Origin: Pseudomonas sp. Choline-02u-1
Lineage (GTDB): Bacteria; Pseudomonadota; Gammaproteobacteria; Pseudomonadales; Pseudomonadaceae
Direction of reading: 5' to 3'
DNA: 64,000 nucleotides
NCBI RefSeq assembly: GCF_002836515.1
Contig: NZ_PJBC01000003.1
Location: 372,001-436,000 of the forward strand
Under the pieces are notes generated by a model. It was not told the origin of the DNA. It made no database searches and worked only from the letters and a program-made list of their open reading frames with translations. Of this stretch, positions 1 to 8,911 are shown in pieces. The translations under genes and the position numbers were made by a program. The stretch's first letter is position 1. Each line of letters begins with the position of its first letter.

Positions 1-1097
<1,097 letters not shown>

Positions 1098-1139
1098 AAA
1101 TGTTTACCTAGACTCTGGAGATCAGCAGTGGAGGTGAAC

Positions 1140-1496
1140 ATGATTGAACCTGTCAGCCCGGGGCCGCGTAACGGCATCTTGTCCCTGACCATCAAGGACA
1201 AGTCGGTGCTTTACGCCGCCTATATGCCGTTTATCAAGAACGGTGGCCTGTTCATCCCGACCAACAAGAGCTACAGGTTGGGTGACGAGGTGTTCATGCT
1301 TTTGCACTTGATGGACGAAGCGGAAAAAATTCCGGTCGCCGGCAAAGTCGCCTGGATCACCCCCAAAGGCGCACAAGGCAACCGCGCCGCCGGCGTTGGC
1401 GTGCAATTCAACGACGGCGACGACACGGCGCGCAGTCGCATCGAAACTCATCTGGCCGGAGCGCTGAAATCCGACCGTCCCACTCATACGATGTAA
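1140..1496 (+). CDS. pilZ: Type IV pilus assembly protein PilZ
   Basis: Founding member of the PilZ family, needed for type IV pilus biogenesis in Pseudomonas aeruginosa and known not to bind c-di-GMP because it lacks the N-terminal RxxxR motif. None is seen here either: the protein opens MIEPVSPGPRNGILSLTIKD. The start is ATG 1140, preceded by a strong GGAGGT at 1130-1135; a GTG at 1128 lies upstream of that ribosome site and is less likely. Length is 118 residues, matching P. aeruginosa PilZ. Its position after holB is conserved. Confidence 0.93.
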   Translation: MIEPVSPGPRNGILSLTIKDKSVLYAAYMPFIKNGGLFIPTNKSYRLGDEVFMLLHLMDEAEKIPVAGKVAWITPKGAQGNRAAGVGVQFNDGDDTARSRIETHLAGALKSDRPTHTM

Positions 1497-1509
1497 GTTG
1501 CAGTCTTTT

Positions 1510-2301
1510 ATGCTCGTAGATTCCCATTGTCACCTGGACCGTCTCGACCTCGCCGCCCATGACGGCTCGCTGGATGCCGCACTCGCTGCGGCCCGCGAGC
1601 GCGGGGTCGGACACTTTCTGTGCATCGGCGTCAGTGCCGACAACGCCGCCGACGTCAAGGCGCTCGCTGAACGCTACGACGACGTTGACTGTTCGGTCGG
1701 CGTGCATCCACTGGATGTACAGCCGGGCGCGGCGCCGGCGCTGGATTGGCTGCTGCACGAACTCAATCACCCGAAGGTGGTGGCGATCGGTGAAACCGGT
1801 CTCGACTATCACTACGAGCCGGAAGCCGCCGAGTTGCAGCAGGAGTCGTTTCGCCTGCATCTGCAAGCGGCACAGCAGACCGGCAAGCCGGTGATCATCC
1901 ACACTCGCGGCGCCCGTGCCGACACCCTCGAACTGCTGCGCGAAGCGGCGCTGCCTCAGGCCGGCGTGTTGCATTGCTTCACCGAAGACTGGGACATGGC
2001 CAAAGCGGCGCTGGACATGGGGTATTACATTTCCCTGTCGGGCATCGTCACGTTCCGCAATGCCGACGCCCTGCGTGATGTGGCGAGCAAAGTGCCGGCC
2101 GATCGCCTGCTGGTGGAAACCGACTCGCCGTACCTGGCGCCGATCCCGTATCGCGGCAAGCCGAACCTGCCGCAGTACGTGCGCGAAGTGGCGGAGTTTC
2201 TGGCGATGCTGCGTGGTGAGAACTACGAGCGCTTTGCCGAGCAGACCACGGAAAACTTCAAGCGCTTGTTCCCGCTGGCGAGTGTTAAATCTGCCCTGTG
2301 A
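1510..2301 (+). CDS. TatD-family metal-dependent hydrolase
   Basis: A TIM-barrel DNase/amidohydrolase of the TatD/YcfH family, 263 residues from ATG 1510 (a TTG at 1498 is possible but poorer). Metal ligands are visible: HxH in DSHCHLD near the N-terminus, the glutamate in GETGLDYHY, histidines in IIHTRG and LHCF, and the late aspartate in ETDSPYL. Family members act as 3'-5' exonucleases or D-aminoacyl/RNA-processing hydrolases; the substrate of this one cannot be told from sequence. It lies 13 bp after pilZ and probably ends the tmk-holB-pilZ operon. Confidence 0.9.
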   Translation: MLVDSHCHLDRLDLAAHDGSLDAALAAARERGVGHFLCIGVSADNAADVKALAERYDDVDCSVGVHPLDVQPGAAPALDWLLHELNHPKVVAIGETGLDYHYEPEAAELQQESFRLHLQAAQQTGKPVIIHTRGARADTLELLREAALPQAGVLHCFTEDWDMAKAALDMGYYISLSGIVTFRNADALRDVASKVPADRLLVETDSPYLAPIPYRGKPNLPQYVREVAEFLAMLRGENYERFAEQTTENFKRLFPLASVKSAL

Positions 2302-2321
2302 CGGCTGGCCAAATCGCAGGC

Positions 2322-2438
2322 AAAAAAAACCCGGGTTCTGGGGGGTGAATCCGGGTTAAGACCATTAGGAGTAAAACAAAGGCACGCGGTCCGTTGGTAC
2401 CTTTACCGGCACGACACTTGGGGGAGATGTCGCCCGAC
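2322..2438 (-). ncRNA. rgsA: RgsA (P16) small regulatory RNA
   Basis: On the minus strand a CAATACT box at 2451-2445, close to the RpoS-type -10 consensus, is followed about 7 bases later by a likely start near 2438. The transcript would end in a clean intrinsic terminator: stem AACCCGG (2357-2351) with CCGGGTT (2334-2328), then a run of T to 2322. The predicted RNA is about 117 nt. In P. aeruginosa the roughly 120-nt, RpoS-dependent and Gac-linked RgsA RNA lies between a TetR-type regulator and the pilZ-tatD region, the same context as here. Start position is inferred; identity rests on synteny, size and terminator. Confidence 0.75.
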
Positions 2439-2652
2439 AGTTCAAGTATTGATCAGTCTGGCGTGCAGTCCAGTGAGCCGGTCGGGGTTTTTAAACAAAT
2501 TTGGAATACGTTTGCTTCAGTTGAGTTCTCATTGCACTCCAATCGTTCTCAAAATGAACAAGAAACACAGATTTGGTCGATGAACCGTGCTTTTTTGTGC
2601 AAGTTAGGCATAATACGCGGCTTCGAATTTTGACCCTTCAGACCTTTTTCTT

Positions 2653-3291
2653 ATGCATAAAGAACCTCGTAAGGTCCGTGAATTTCGTCGCCGCGAGCAG
2701 GAAATTCTCGATACCGCGCTCAAGCTGTTCCTCGACCAGGGTGAAGACAGTGTCACCGTCGAGATGATTGCTGATGCCGTGGGTATCGGCAAAGGCACGA
2801 TCTACAAGCACTTCAAATCCAAGGCCGAGATCTACTTGCGCCTGATGCTCGACTACGAGCGCGATCTGAACGAGCTGCTGCATTCGGCGGATGTCGACAA
2901 GGACAAGGAAGCGCTGTCGCGCGCCTACTTCGAATTCCGCATGCGCGACCCGCAGCGCTATCGTCTGTTCGACCGCCTCGAAGAGAAAGTAGTCAAGGGC
3001 AATCAGGTGCCGGAGATGGTCGAGGAGCTGCACAAGATCCGTGCCTCGAACTTCGAACGCCTGACGCTGCTGATCAAGGGCCGCATCAGCGAAGGCAAGC
3101 TCGAAGACGTGCCGCCGTACTTCCACTACTGCGCATCCTGGGCGCTGGTGCATGGCGCGGTGGCGCTGTATCACTCGCCGTTCTGGAGCAATGTGCTGGA
3201 AGATCAGGAAGGTTTCTTCCAGTTCCTGATGGACATCGGCGTGCGCATGGGCAACAAGCGCAAGCGCGACCCGGAAACGCCGAGCACATAA
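2653..3291 (+). CDS. TetR/AcrR-family transcriptional regulator
   Basis: A 212-residue one-domain-pair regulator. The N-terminal helix-turn-helix is clear: EILDTALKLFLDQGEDSVTVEMIADAVGIGKGTIYKHFKSK, about residues 14-54. The C-terminal ligand-binding half has no recognisable specificity. It starts at ATG 2653 with no strong ribosome site; a -10-like CATAATA lies about 40 bases upstream. It is the neighbour of rgsA in other Pseudomonas genomes (PA2957-like). Target genes are unknown. Confidence 0.9.
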   Translation: MHKEPRKVREFRRREQEILDTALKLFLDQGEDSVTVEMIADAVGIGKGTIYKHFKSKAEIYLRLMLDYERDLNELLHSADVDKDKEALSRAYFEFRMRDPQRYRLFDRLEEKVVKGNQVPEMVEELHKIRASNFERLTLLIKGRISEGKLEDVPPYFHYCASWALVHGAVALYHSPFWSNVLEDQEGFFQFLMDIGVRMGNKRKRDPETPST

Positions 3292-3429
3292 GTCATTCAG
3301 CGGGCTGATTGCGCCGTGTTTTCGCAACATGGCGCAATAGCACAGGAATATACTCAGGCTTAGGGCTTGCTAAAACCTGATTTCTCAGTCAAGTTTTGCT
3401 CGCTCGATTTTCTTTCGCCGGAGTGTTTC

Positions 3430-4398
3430 ATGATCGTTGACCGTCAAGGCAGGCGTTTTCGCAATTTGCGCATCAGCCTGACCTCTGCCTGCAATTACGC
3501 CTGTACCTATTGCGTGCCCAACGGCAAGCGGTTGGTGGCTGCGCAGGATGAACTGTCGGCCGAAGCCATGGCACGCGGCGTCGAATACCTGATCGAAGCG
3601 GCCGGCATCGAGCGCCTGCGCATCACTGGCGGCGAGCCACTGGTCAGCCCCAAACTCGAATCGTTCATGACTGCCGTCGGCCAGATGGGCCTCGACGACA
3701 TCAGCCTGACCACCAACGGTCAACTCCTCGCGAAAAAACTCCCGTTGCTGGTGGATGCCGGTCTGCGTCGGATCAACGTTTCCCTCGATACGCTTGATGC
3801 CGCTGCTTTCCGCAGCATCGCTCGTGGCGGCGATCTGGCCAGCGTGCTCGATGGCATGGATCAGGCTGCCGCCGCCGGAATGAAGATCAAGGTCAACATG
3901 GTGCCGTTGCGCGGGCAGAATCTCGATCAGGTCATGCCGCTGCTCGATTACTGCCTGGAACGAGGTTTTGAACTGCGTTTCATCGAGTTGATGCGCATGG
4001 GCCACCTGGCCAAGGATTCCAATGCCTTCCTGCAGCAATTCGTCAGCCTTGAGCAGTTGCTCGGCTTGATCGGCGAACGTTATGAATACGCCCAGACTGA
4101 CGCTCCGGTGGACGCCACGGCGGTACGCTACGCGATTCCCGGTCGCGGCACTTTCGGGGTGATCGCCAACGAAAGCGTGCCGTTCTGCCGCACCTGCTCG
4201 CGCCTGCGCCTGTCCTCGACCGGTTGGCTGCATGGCTGCCTGTCGTCGAGCAACCGCCACTATGTCGGCGATCTGCTCGACAAACCGCGCCATCAAGCAT
4301 TGCCGGCGCTGCAGGGGTTGCTGGTCAAGGCGTTGGGTGACAAGCAGGAGGTGGCGTTTTCCGGTGGTGCGACCGTCATGAAGATCATCGGCGGCTGA
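3430..4398 (+). CDS. moaA: GTP 3',8-cyclase MoaA homologue (radical SAM)
   Basis: First step of molybdenum cofactor synthesis: radical-SAM conversion of GTP to 3',8-cyclo-H2GTP. Start ATG 3430 follows GGAG at the proper distance; an upstream in-frame TTG at 3367 has no support. The N-terminal 4Fe-4S motif CX3CX2C is C21, C25, C28 (SACNYACTYC). The C-terminal cluster motif CX2CX13C is C253, C256, C270, and the protein ends in GG as MoaA does. At 322 residues it is near the usual 329. Its N-terminus is somewhat divergent and Pseudomonas genomes can carry two MoaA copies, so it may be the second paralogue. Confidence 0.88.
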   Translation: MIVDRQGRRFRNLRISLTSACNYACTYCVPNGKRLVAAQDELSAEAMARGVEYLIEAAGIERLRITGGEPLVSPKLESFMTAVGQMGLDDISLTTNGQLLAKKLPLLVDAGLRRINVSLDTLDAAAFRSIARGGDLASVLDGMDQAAAAGMKIKVNMVPLRGQNLDQVMPLLDYCLERGFELRFIELMRMGHLAKDSNAFLQQFVSLEQLLGLIGERYEYAQTDAPVDATAVRYAIPGRGTFGVIANESVPFCRTCSRLRLSSTGWLHGCLSSSNRHYVGDLLDKPRHQALPALQGLLVKALGDKQEVAFSGGATVMKIIGG

Positions 4399-4403
4399 TT
4401 ATC

Positions 4404-4476
4404 CGCCTTCGCGAGCAAGCTCGCTCCCACATTTGGAATGCATTCATATGTGGGAGCGAGCTTGCTCGCGAAGGCG
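4404..4476. repeat. REP family A, inverted pair
   Basis: Two inverted arms built on the motif TGGGAGCGAGCTTGCTCGCGAAGGC, separated by a short AT-rich centre, form a long hairpin just after moaA. This is the commonest intergenic REP type in the window. Confidence 0.9.
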
Positions 4477-4567
4477 ATCTATCAAGGGCGAAATTCACGA
4501 GCTGGCGCAAAAGCTGCATCCAACGGCCATTCGCCGGTTTTCCGACACCGGCTTCTGGAGGAATAGG

Positions 4568-5173
4568 ATGCGTAGCCTGGTTTTGCTGCTGGCCGTTTTG
4601 GCGCTTGGCGGCTGCATGAATGTCAGCGACATGGCCGAAGGCACTCGCTCTCACATGAGCGATGCGGGGCTTCTGGATCACAGCGACAGTCGCCGGGTGA
4701 ACAATATCCGCATTCAGCCGGACTCGTTCATCTTCATCGCCCAAGGCGCGTTCGCACCGCCGGGGGGCTCCTATCCACGGCCGAACGTGGTCGCCGAAGA
4801 AGCCTTCAAGGGCTTTGTCGAATATTTCCCGATGGTCCGCCGCGCCCGTGCGCCGGAAGGCCTCGATCAAGCCATGGGCGAAGCCCGTGATGCCGGCGCG
4901 CATTATCTGCTCTACACACGTTTCGCCAAGGCTGACGACCGTATCGGCAACTCCGATGAGTGGCTGGACCAGGAAGCCGTGGATCGCCTCGGTATCGACG
5001 GCGGCGTGATTCAGATCATGTTGATCGAGACCAGCACCCAGTATTTGATTGATACTGCACGGATCAAGAGTCGTGGCGGTTTACTGACGTTCCATGACTC
5101 CAAACCCGAAGACCTCATCGGTCCGCCGCTGGCGCAATACGCACGCAGCCTGCTGGGGATCGGCGACCAGTAA
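4568..5173 (+). CDS. DUF4823-family lipoprotein
   Basis: A 201-residue lipoprotein. Start ATG 4568 is placed by GGAGGAATAGG just upstream; a longer open frame from 4433 runs through the REP element and is not credible. The signal peptide [16 protein letters not shown] has a lipobox ending at Cys16. The mature part looks like the Pseudomonas DUF4823 family (WGERV-poor, with the segment [16 protein letters not shown] and a closing QYARSLLGI). Function is unknown. The next gene starts 14 bp downstream, so the two are probably co-transcribed. Confidence 0.82.
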   Translation: MRSLVLLLAVLALGGCMNVSDMAEGTRSHMSDAGLLDHSDSRRVNNIRIQPDSFIFIAQGAFAPPGGSYPRPNVVAEEAFKGFVEYFPMVRRARAPEGLDQAMGEARDAGAHYLLYTRFAKADDRIGNSDEWLDQEAVDRLGIDGGVIQIMLIETSTQYLIDTARIKSRGGLLTFHDSKPEDLIGPPLAQYARSLLGIGDQ

Positions 5174-5187
5174 TCAAGGAGTACGCC

Positions 5188-5748
5188 ATGAGTGACCCGC
5201 AAACAGCCAATGACCTGCTGGGGCAGATCCCCAAGACCAAAGGCCTGCCACCGGTGCATTTGTGGAACCCGGATTTCTGCGGCGATATCGACATGCGCAT
5301 CGCCCGCGACGGCACCTGGTACTACCTGGGTACGCCGATCGGGCGCAAGCCGATGGTCAAACTGTTCTCCACCATCATCCGCCGCGACGGCGATGATTAC
5401 TTCCTCATCACCCCGGTCGAGAAGGTCGGCATCAAGGTCGATGACGCACCGTTCGTAGCGGTGTCTCTGGAAGTGGAAGGCGAGGGCGAGACGCAAGTGT
5501 TGCGCTTCACCACCAACGTAGAGGAAACCACCGAGGCGGGGGGTGAGCATCCGATCCGTGTCGAGATTGATCCCGAGACTCAAGAGCCTGCGCCCTATGT
5601 GCATGTGCGCAGCAACCTCGAAGCGTTGATTCACCGCAATGTGTTTTACCAGTTGGTCGAATTGGCGGTAAGTCGTGAGATCGGTGGCCAGCGCTGGTTG
5701 GGCGTGTGGAGCGGCGGCGAGTTCTTCCGCATTGGCTTGGAACCCTGA
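5188..5748 (+). CDS. DUF1285 domain protein
   Basis: A 186-residue cytoplasmic protein of the DUF1285 family, conserved across Pseudomonas. Characteristic features are the early [18 protein letters not shown] block, [20 protein letters not shown], and [18 protein letters not shown]. No signal peptide or membrane segment is present. Start ATG 5188 has AAGGAG upstream. Known structures of the family show paired alpha/beta domains but no assigned activity. Confidence 0.85.
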   Translation: MSDPQTANDLLGQIPKTKGLPPVHLWNPDFCGDIDMRIARDGTWYYLGTPIGRKPMVKLFSTIIRRDGDDYFLITPVEKVGIKVDDAPFVAVSLEVEGEGETQVLRFTTNVEETTEAGGEHPIRVEIDPETQEPAPYVHVRSNLEALIHRNVFYQLVELAVSREIGGQRWLGVWSGGEFFRIGLEP

Positions 5749-5774
5749 GCGTTTCATTCCCTGACATCAAACTC

Positions 5775-5865
5775 ATGTGGGAGCGGGCTTTCTCGCGAAA
5801 GCGTTGGTTCAGTCAATAATTCGCTGACTGAAACCACGCCTTCGCGAGCAAGCCCGCACACACAT
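5775..5865. repeat. REP family A, inverted pair
   Basis: Inverted arms TGTGGGAGCGGGCTT... and ...AAGCCCGCACACACA flank about 40 bp, including a small internal repeat around TCAGTCAATAA / GACTGA. The right arm has decayed at its outer end. Confidence 0.85.
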
Positions 5866-5905
5866 CTGGCTTATGGATCGCCTGCAAAATCCGATTGACT
5901 GTTAT

Positions 5906-5918
5906 TCGTATGATGATT
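5906..5918 (+). promoter_or_regulatory. 13-bp element shared with araF promoter (candidate FadR-type operator)
   Basis: TCGTATGATGATT, 37 bp before the FadR-type regulator start. Its exact reverse complement occurs at 8814-8826 upstream of araF. A 13/13 match in just these two intergenic regions suggests a common operator, most simply for the regulator encoded here. Binding is inferred. Confidence 0.55.
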
Positions 5919-5954
5919 AGCGTAGGCACCCACGCGATTCGCCTTGAGGTGTTC

Positions 5955-6671
5955 ATGTCCAGCAGCTTTCATGCGTCAACCGTTGACTGGCTGGGCAGTT
6001 GGATTGCTGCCGGCCAGGTCAAGCCCGGGCAGACCATCAAAGTCGAGGCGGATCTGGGCGAGCAGCTCGGCGTCAGCCGTACGGTGATTCGCGAAGCGAT
6101 CAAAACCCTCGTCGCCAAAGGCATGCTCGAAGTCGGGCCGAAAGTCGGTACGCGGGTGTTGCCGGTGCGGCGCTGGAATCTGTTCGATCCGCAAGTGGTG
6201 GGTTGGCTGTCGCGCAATGGCTTGCCGGAAAACTTCGTCGATGACTTGCTCGATTTGCGCCGCACCATTGAGCCGATGGCGGTGCGCTGGGCCTGTGAGC
6301 GGGCGACGCCGGAACAGATCGAAGCAGTGCAACTGGCTTTCAATGCGCTGGAACGTGCTGTCGACAGCGGCATCGATTACAACCGCGCCGACCAGGCTTT
6401 CCATGAATGCATTCTCGCCGCCAGCCATAATCAGTTCATCGAACAAATGGTCCCGGCCCTCGGTGCGTTACTGGCGGTGTCGTTCGAAGTCTCCGCCGCC
6501 GACCCCGATGAACTGCGCCGCACCTTGCCGATCCATAAAGACATGGCCGATGCCATCGCGGCGCGTGATTCGACCCGTGGCGTGTGGGCGTGCATGACCT
6601 TGATCGACAATGCCGATCTGGCGATAAAACGTTTCTATCCGAAAGTCATGGCCGGTAGAAAAGCTAGCTGA
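5955..6671 (+). CDS. FadR-subfamily GntR regulator of sugar genes
   Basis: A 238-residue regulator: winged helix-turn-helix at residues 5-75 (ADLGEQLGVSRTVIREAIKTL) and an all-helical FCD effector domain beyond residue 90 (DLLDLRRTIEPMAVRWA, then FHECILAASHN with likely metal-binding residues). The start at ATG 5955 has GAGGT at 5946-5950. It resembles DgoR-type galactonate/sugar-acid regulators in the linker RRWNLFDPQVVGWL. It precedes the lactonase gene, and a 13-bp element before its start recurs before araF, so it probably autoregulates and controls sugar uptake. Confidence 0.88.
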   Translation: MSSSFHASTVDWLGSWIAAGQVKPGQTIKVEADLGEQLGVSRTVIREAIKTLVAKGMLEVGPKVGTRVLPVRRWNLFDPQVVGWLSRNGLPENFVDDLLDLRRTIEPMAVRWACERATPEQIEAVQLAFNALERAVDSGIDYNRADQAFHECILAASHNQFIEQMVPALGALLAVSFEVSAADPDELRRTLPIHKDMADAIAARDSTRGVWACMTLIDNADLAIKRFYPKVMAGRKAS

Positions 6672-6690
6672 AATTGTCGAGACATCCTGT

Positions 6691-6782
6691 CTGTGGGAGC
6701 GCGCTTGTTCGCGAATGCGTCAGGTCAGATACATCAGTCATTGACTGACACTCCGCCTTCGCGAGCGACCTCGCTCCCACAG
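6691..6782. repeat. REP family A, inverted pair
   Basis: Arms CTGTGGGAGCGCGCTTGTTCGCGAA and TTCGCGAGCGACCTCGCTCCCACAG flank a TCAG/CTGA-containing centre. It lies between the regulator and the lactonase gene and could affect mRNA stability. Confidence 0.88.
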
Positions 6783-6785
6783 TAA

Positions 6786-6793
6786 AACAACAA
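6786..6793 (+). promoter_or_regulatory. AANAANAA motif (possible Hfq/Crc site), lactonase
   Basis: AACAACAA just 5' of the ribosome site of the lactonase gene matches the CA motif bound by Hfq with Crc in Pseudomonas carbon catabolite repression. Sequence match only. Confidence 0.45.
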
Positions 6794-6809
6794 CTCAGAA
6801 GGACTTGAT

Positions 6810-7685
6810 ATGCCGTTCACCGCCCTGACCCAACACCGCGCGCAACTCGGCGAAGGCCCGTTCTGGGATGCACCGACCCAGGCGTTGTACTGGGTCGATA
6901 TCGCCGGTAAACAAGCGCTGCGTCTGATTGGTCAGAATGTGCAGATCTGGCAGATGCCCGAACATGTTTCGGCGTTCATTCCTTGCAACAGCGGCGATGC
7001 ACTGGTGACGTTGAGCAGCGGTGTCTACCGACTGGATCTGGATTCACCGGGGCTCGAGCCACGATTGACGCTGTTTTGCGTCGCCGACCCGCAACCGGGC
7101 AACCGCGCCAACGAAGCCCGTTGTGATGCCTTGGGCCGGTTGTGGTTGGGCACCATGCAAAACAACATCGGCGAGCAAGGCGAGGATCTGCCGCTGGTGC
7201 GCCGTTCCGGTGGCCTGTTTCGCATCGATCCCGATCAGCGCGTCACACCGTTGCTGCTCGGTCTGGGCATCCCCAATACCTTGTTGTGGAGTGACGATGG
7301 CACCACGCTGCTGTTTGGTGAAAGTCTCGACAGCACGCTCAATCGATATTTCATCCGCACCGACGGCAGTCTCGACGCGCCGCAGGCTTTTCACTCATCC
7401 GATCAACACGGCGGCCCCGACGGCTCGGCCATGGACGCTGAAGGCTTTGTCTGGAACGCGCGCTGGGACGGCAGTTGCTTGTTGCGCCTCACGCCGCAAG
7501 GGCAGGTGGATCGCAAAATCGATCTGCCGGTCAGTCGTCCGACCAGTTGCGTGTTTGGTGGTGAAGACCTGAAAACCCTGTTCATCACCAGCGCGAAGAG
7601 TCCGCTGAATCATCCTCTGGACGGCGCGGTGCTGAGCATGCGCGTCGATGTTGCAGGAAAACTCTGTACGCGTTTTGCTGGCTAA
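6810..7685 (+). CDS. SMP-30/gluconolactonase-family sugar lactonase
   Basis: A six-bladed beta-propeller lactonase of 291 residues. Family landmarks are LGEGPFWDAPTQALYWVDI near the N-terminus (metal-binding Glu), RANEARCDALGRLWLGTM in the middle, IPNTLLWSDDGTTLLFGESLD, and DGSAMDAEGFVWNARWDG with the catalytic Asp/Asn region. Such enzymes open aldonolactones to aldonates. Given the nearby SDR dehydrogenase and the distant dgo genes, D-galactono-1,4-lactone is the likely substrate; L-arabinonolactone is the alternative. AGAAGGA lies upstream of the start, with an AACAACAA motif at 6786-6793. Confidence 0.85.
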   Translation: MPFTALTQHRAQLGEGPFWDAPTQALYWVDIAGKQALRLIGQNVQIWQMPEHVSAFIPCNSGDALVTLSSGVYRLDLDSPGLEPRLTLFCVADPQPGNRANEARCDALGRLWLGTMQNNIGEQGEDLPLVRRSGGLFRIDPDQRVTPLLLGLGIPNTLLWSDDGTTLLFGESLDSTLNRYFIRTDGSLDAPQAFHSSDQHGGPDGSAMDAEGFVWNARWDGSCLLRLTPQGQVDRKIDLPVSRPTSCVFGGEDLKTLFITSAKSPLNHPLDGAVLSMRVDVAGKLCTRFAG

Positions 7686-7686
7686 A

Positions 7687-7744
7687 TCCCAAAATATGGG
7701 ATGCAAAATTATATATTGAGATTATTTGGTGGTCGGGTTTATAG
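7687..7744 (+). promoter_or_regulatory. IclR-type operator and sigma-70 promoter, copy 1
   Basis: Near-palindrome TCCCAAAATATGGGA (7687-7701) begins two bases after the lactonase stop. It is followed by -35 TTGAGA (7716-7721), a 17-bp spacer and -10 TTATAG (7739-7744). The same order, hexamers and spacing occur before dgoK at 21923-21980. The operator centre is about 57 bp upstream of the inferred transcription start near 7751, a position often used by activators. The likely binder is the IclR protein encoded at 26410-27213. Confidence 0.75.
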
Positions 7745-7778
7745 TCGGCTCCAGCAGTAACACGCACTCACACTTAAA

Positions 7779-7786
7779 AAGAACAA
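7779..7786 (+). promoter_or_regulatory. AANAANAA motif (possible Hfq/Crc site), leader ORF
   Basis: AAGAACAA, four bases before the AGGTGAAG ribosome site of the leader ORF, fits the Crc/Hfq CA motif and is paralleled at dgoK (21999-22006). Confidence 0.45.
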
Positions 7787-7799
7787 AACAGGTGAAGTG

Positions 7800-7952
7800 A
7801 TGCAGCGAATTCTTGTCGCCCGCGCAAGCGGGATCCGCCTTTCGCCACGGCTCCATGCCGTCAGCGACGCTTGCCTGTTTCCTTCCCGTTGCCGTCAGAA
7901 CCGGACATCGACCGATGCCCGGTTTTTTTGCGTCTGTGTGCAGGAGGCTTGA
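7800..7952 (+). CDS. 50-codon leader ORF upstream of the SDR gene
   Basis: The sequence AAAACAGGTGAAGTGATGCAG is shared, with one mismatch, with the dgoK start, and so gives this ORF a real ribosome site. It encodes 50 residues starting MQRILVARASG, cysteine- and arginine-rich, and ends at TGA 7950-7952, three bases before the SDR start codon. An intrinsic terminator lies inside the ORF. It matches no family I know. It may be a leader peptide whose translation affects termination, or a decayed remnant left when the dgoK promoter was duplicated. Similarity to DgoK itself ends after Met-Gln apart from a weak L-V-A. Confidence 0.4.
   Translation: MQRILVARASGIRLSPRLHAVSDACLFPSRCRQNRTSTDARFFCVCVQEA
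7900..7929 (+). terminator. Intrinsic terminator inside the leader
   Basis: Stem ACCGG-A-CATC / GATG-C-CCGGT with one mismatch and a GACC loop, followed by seven T. It lies between the duplicated promoter and the SDR gene, so it would cut off most transcripts unless read-through is regulated. Confidence 0.75.
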
Positions 7953-7955
7953 GCC

Positions 7956-8774
7956 GTGGCTGAAGCGCTGACATTGCCGGCAGTGCCGGCCCCGCCCAAA
8001 GGCGAGCGCCTGAAAAACAAGGTCGTGCTATTGACCGGGGCAGCTCAGGGTATCGGTGAAGCCATTGTTGCCGCCTTCGCCTCACAGCAAGCCAGATTAC
8101 TTATCTGCGACATACAGGCCGACAAGGTCGAGCAGGTCGCCGCTCATTGGTGCGACCAGGGCCATGACGTGCAGGCGCTCAAGGTCGATGTGTCGAGTCA
8201 GCAGGATCTGCACGCTCTGGCCCGACGCGCGGTGGAACTGCATGGCCGCATTGATGTGCTGGTCAACTGCGCCGGAGTCAATGTGTTCCGCGACCCTTTG
8301 CAGATGACCGAAGAGGACTGGCGGCGCTGCTTCGCCATTGATCTGGACGGCGCCTGGTATGGTTGCAAAGCGGTGTTGCCGCAAATGCTCGAACAGGGCG
8401 TAGGCAGCATCATCAATATCGCGTCGACCCATTCCAGCCACATCATTCCCGGCTGCTTTCCGTACCCGGTGGCCAAGCACGGCTTGCTCGGCCTGACTCG
8501 CGCGCTCGGCATCGAATACGCGCCCAAGGGCATTCGCGTCAACGCCATCGCGCCGGGCTATATCGAAACGCAGCTGAATGTCGATTACTGGAATGGCTTC
8601 GCCGATCCGCATGCCGAGCGCCAACGCGCCTTCGACCTGCACCCGCCGAAACGCATCGGCCAGCCGCTGGAAGTGGCGATGACGGCGGTATTTCTCGCCA
8701 GCGATGAAGCGCCGTTTATCAACGCCTCGTGCATCACCATCGATGGTGGTCGCTCGGTGATGTACCACGACTGA
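7956..8774 (+). CDS. SDR-family sugar dehydrogenase (probable galactose 1-dehydrogenase)
   Basis: A classical short-chain dehydrogenase of 272 residues. It shows the nucleotide-binding TGAAQGIG (about residues 29-36), NCAG, the catalytic serine region IASTHSSH and the YPVAK active-site pair. GTG 7956 follows CAGGAGGC. Its place between a sugar lactonase and araFGH, and the promoter it shares with dgoK, point to NAD(P)-dependent oxidation of D-galactose (or L-arabinose) to the lactone. A role in another aldose cannot be excluded. The C-terminal IDGG signature closes the fold. Confidence 0.82.
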   Translation: MAEALTLPAVPAPPKGERLKNKVVLLTGAAQGIGEAIVAAFASQQARLLICDIQADKVEQVAAHWCDQGHDVQALKVDVSSQQDLHALARRAVELHGRIDVLVNCAGVNVFRDPLQMTEEDWRRCFAIDLDGAWYGCKAVLPQMLEQGVGSIINIASTHSSHIIPGCFPYPVAKHGLLGLTRALGIEYAPKGIRVNAIAPGYIETQLNVDYWNGFADPHAERQRAFDLHPPKRIGQPLEVAMTAVFLASDEAPFINASCITIDGGRSVMYHD

Positions 8775-8813
8775 ATAACACGAATTTCCAGCGCTGAACT
8801 ACGCTTCAAATCC

Positions 8814-8826
8814 AATCATCATACGA
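8814..8826 (-). promoter_or_regulatory. 13-bp element shared with the FadR-type regulator promoter
   Basis: AATCATCATACGA on the plus strand; the minus strand reads TCGTATGATGATT, identical to 5906-5918. It lies 85 bp upstream of the araF start codon. Confidence 0.55.
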
Positions 8827-8892
8827 TATGACTATTTTCAAACAGCTTCACTGAGAACACGCTTCAACGCTTTTCAAACCTTGCTCAAAAAA

Positions 8893-8900
8893 AATAACAA
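8893..8900 (+). promoter_or_regulatory. AANAANAA motif (possible Hfq/Crc site), araF
   Basis: AATAACAA abuts the GGAG ribosome site of araF directly, the arrangement expected of a translational Crc/Hfq target. Confidence 0.5.
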
Positions 8901-8911
8901 GGAGTCATCTG

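Noticed and set aside
2394..2633. 79-codon plus-strand ORF between tatD and the TetR gene
   Set aside because: No ribosome site, no homology, and it lies opposite the rgsA RNA and the TetR promoter.
4433..4567. N-terminal extension of the DUF4823 lipoprotein
   Set aside because: It reads through a REP element and would remove the lipoprotein signal from the N-terminus; GGAGGAATAGG marks the start at 4568.
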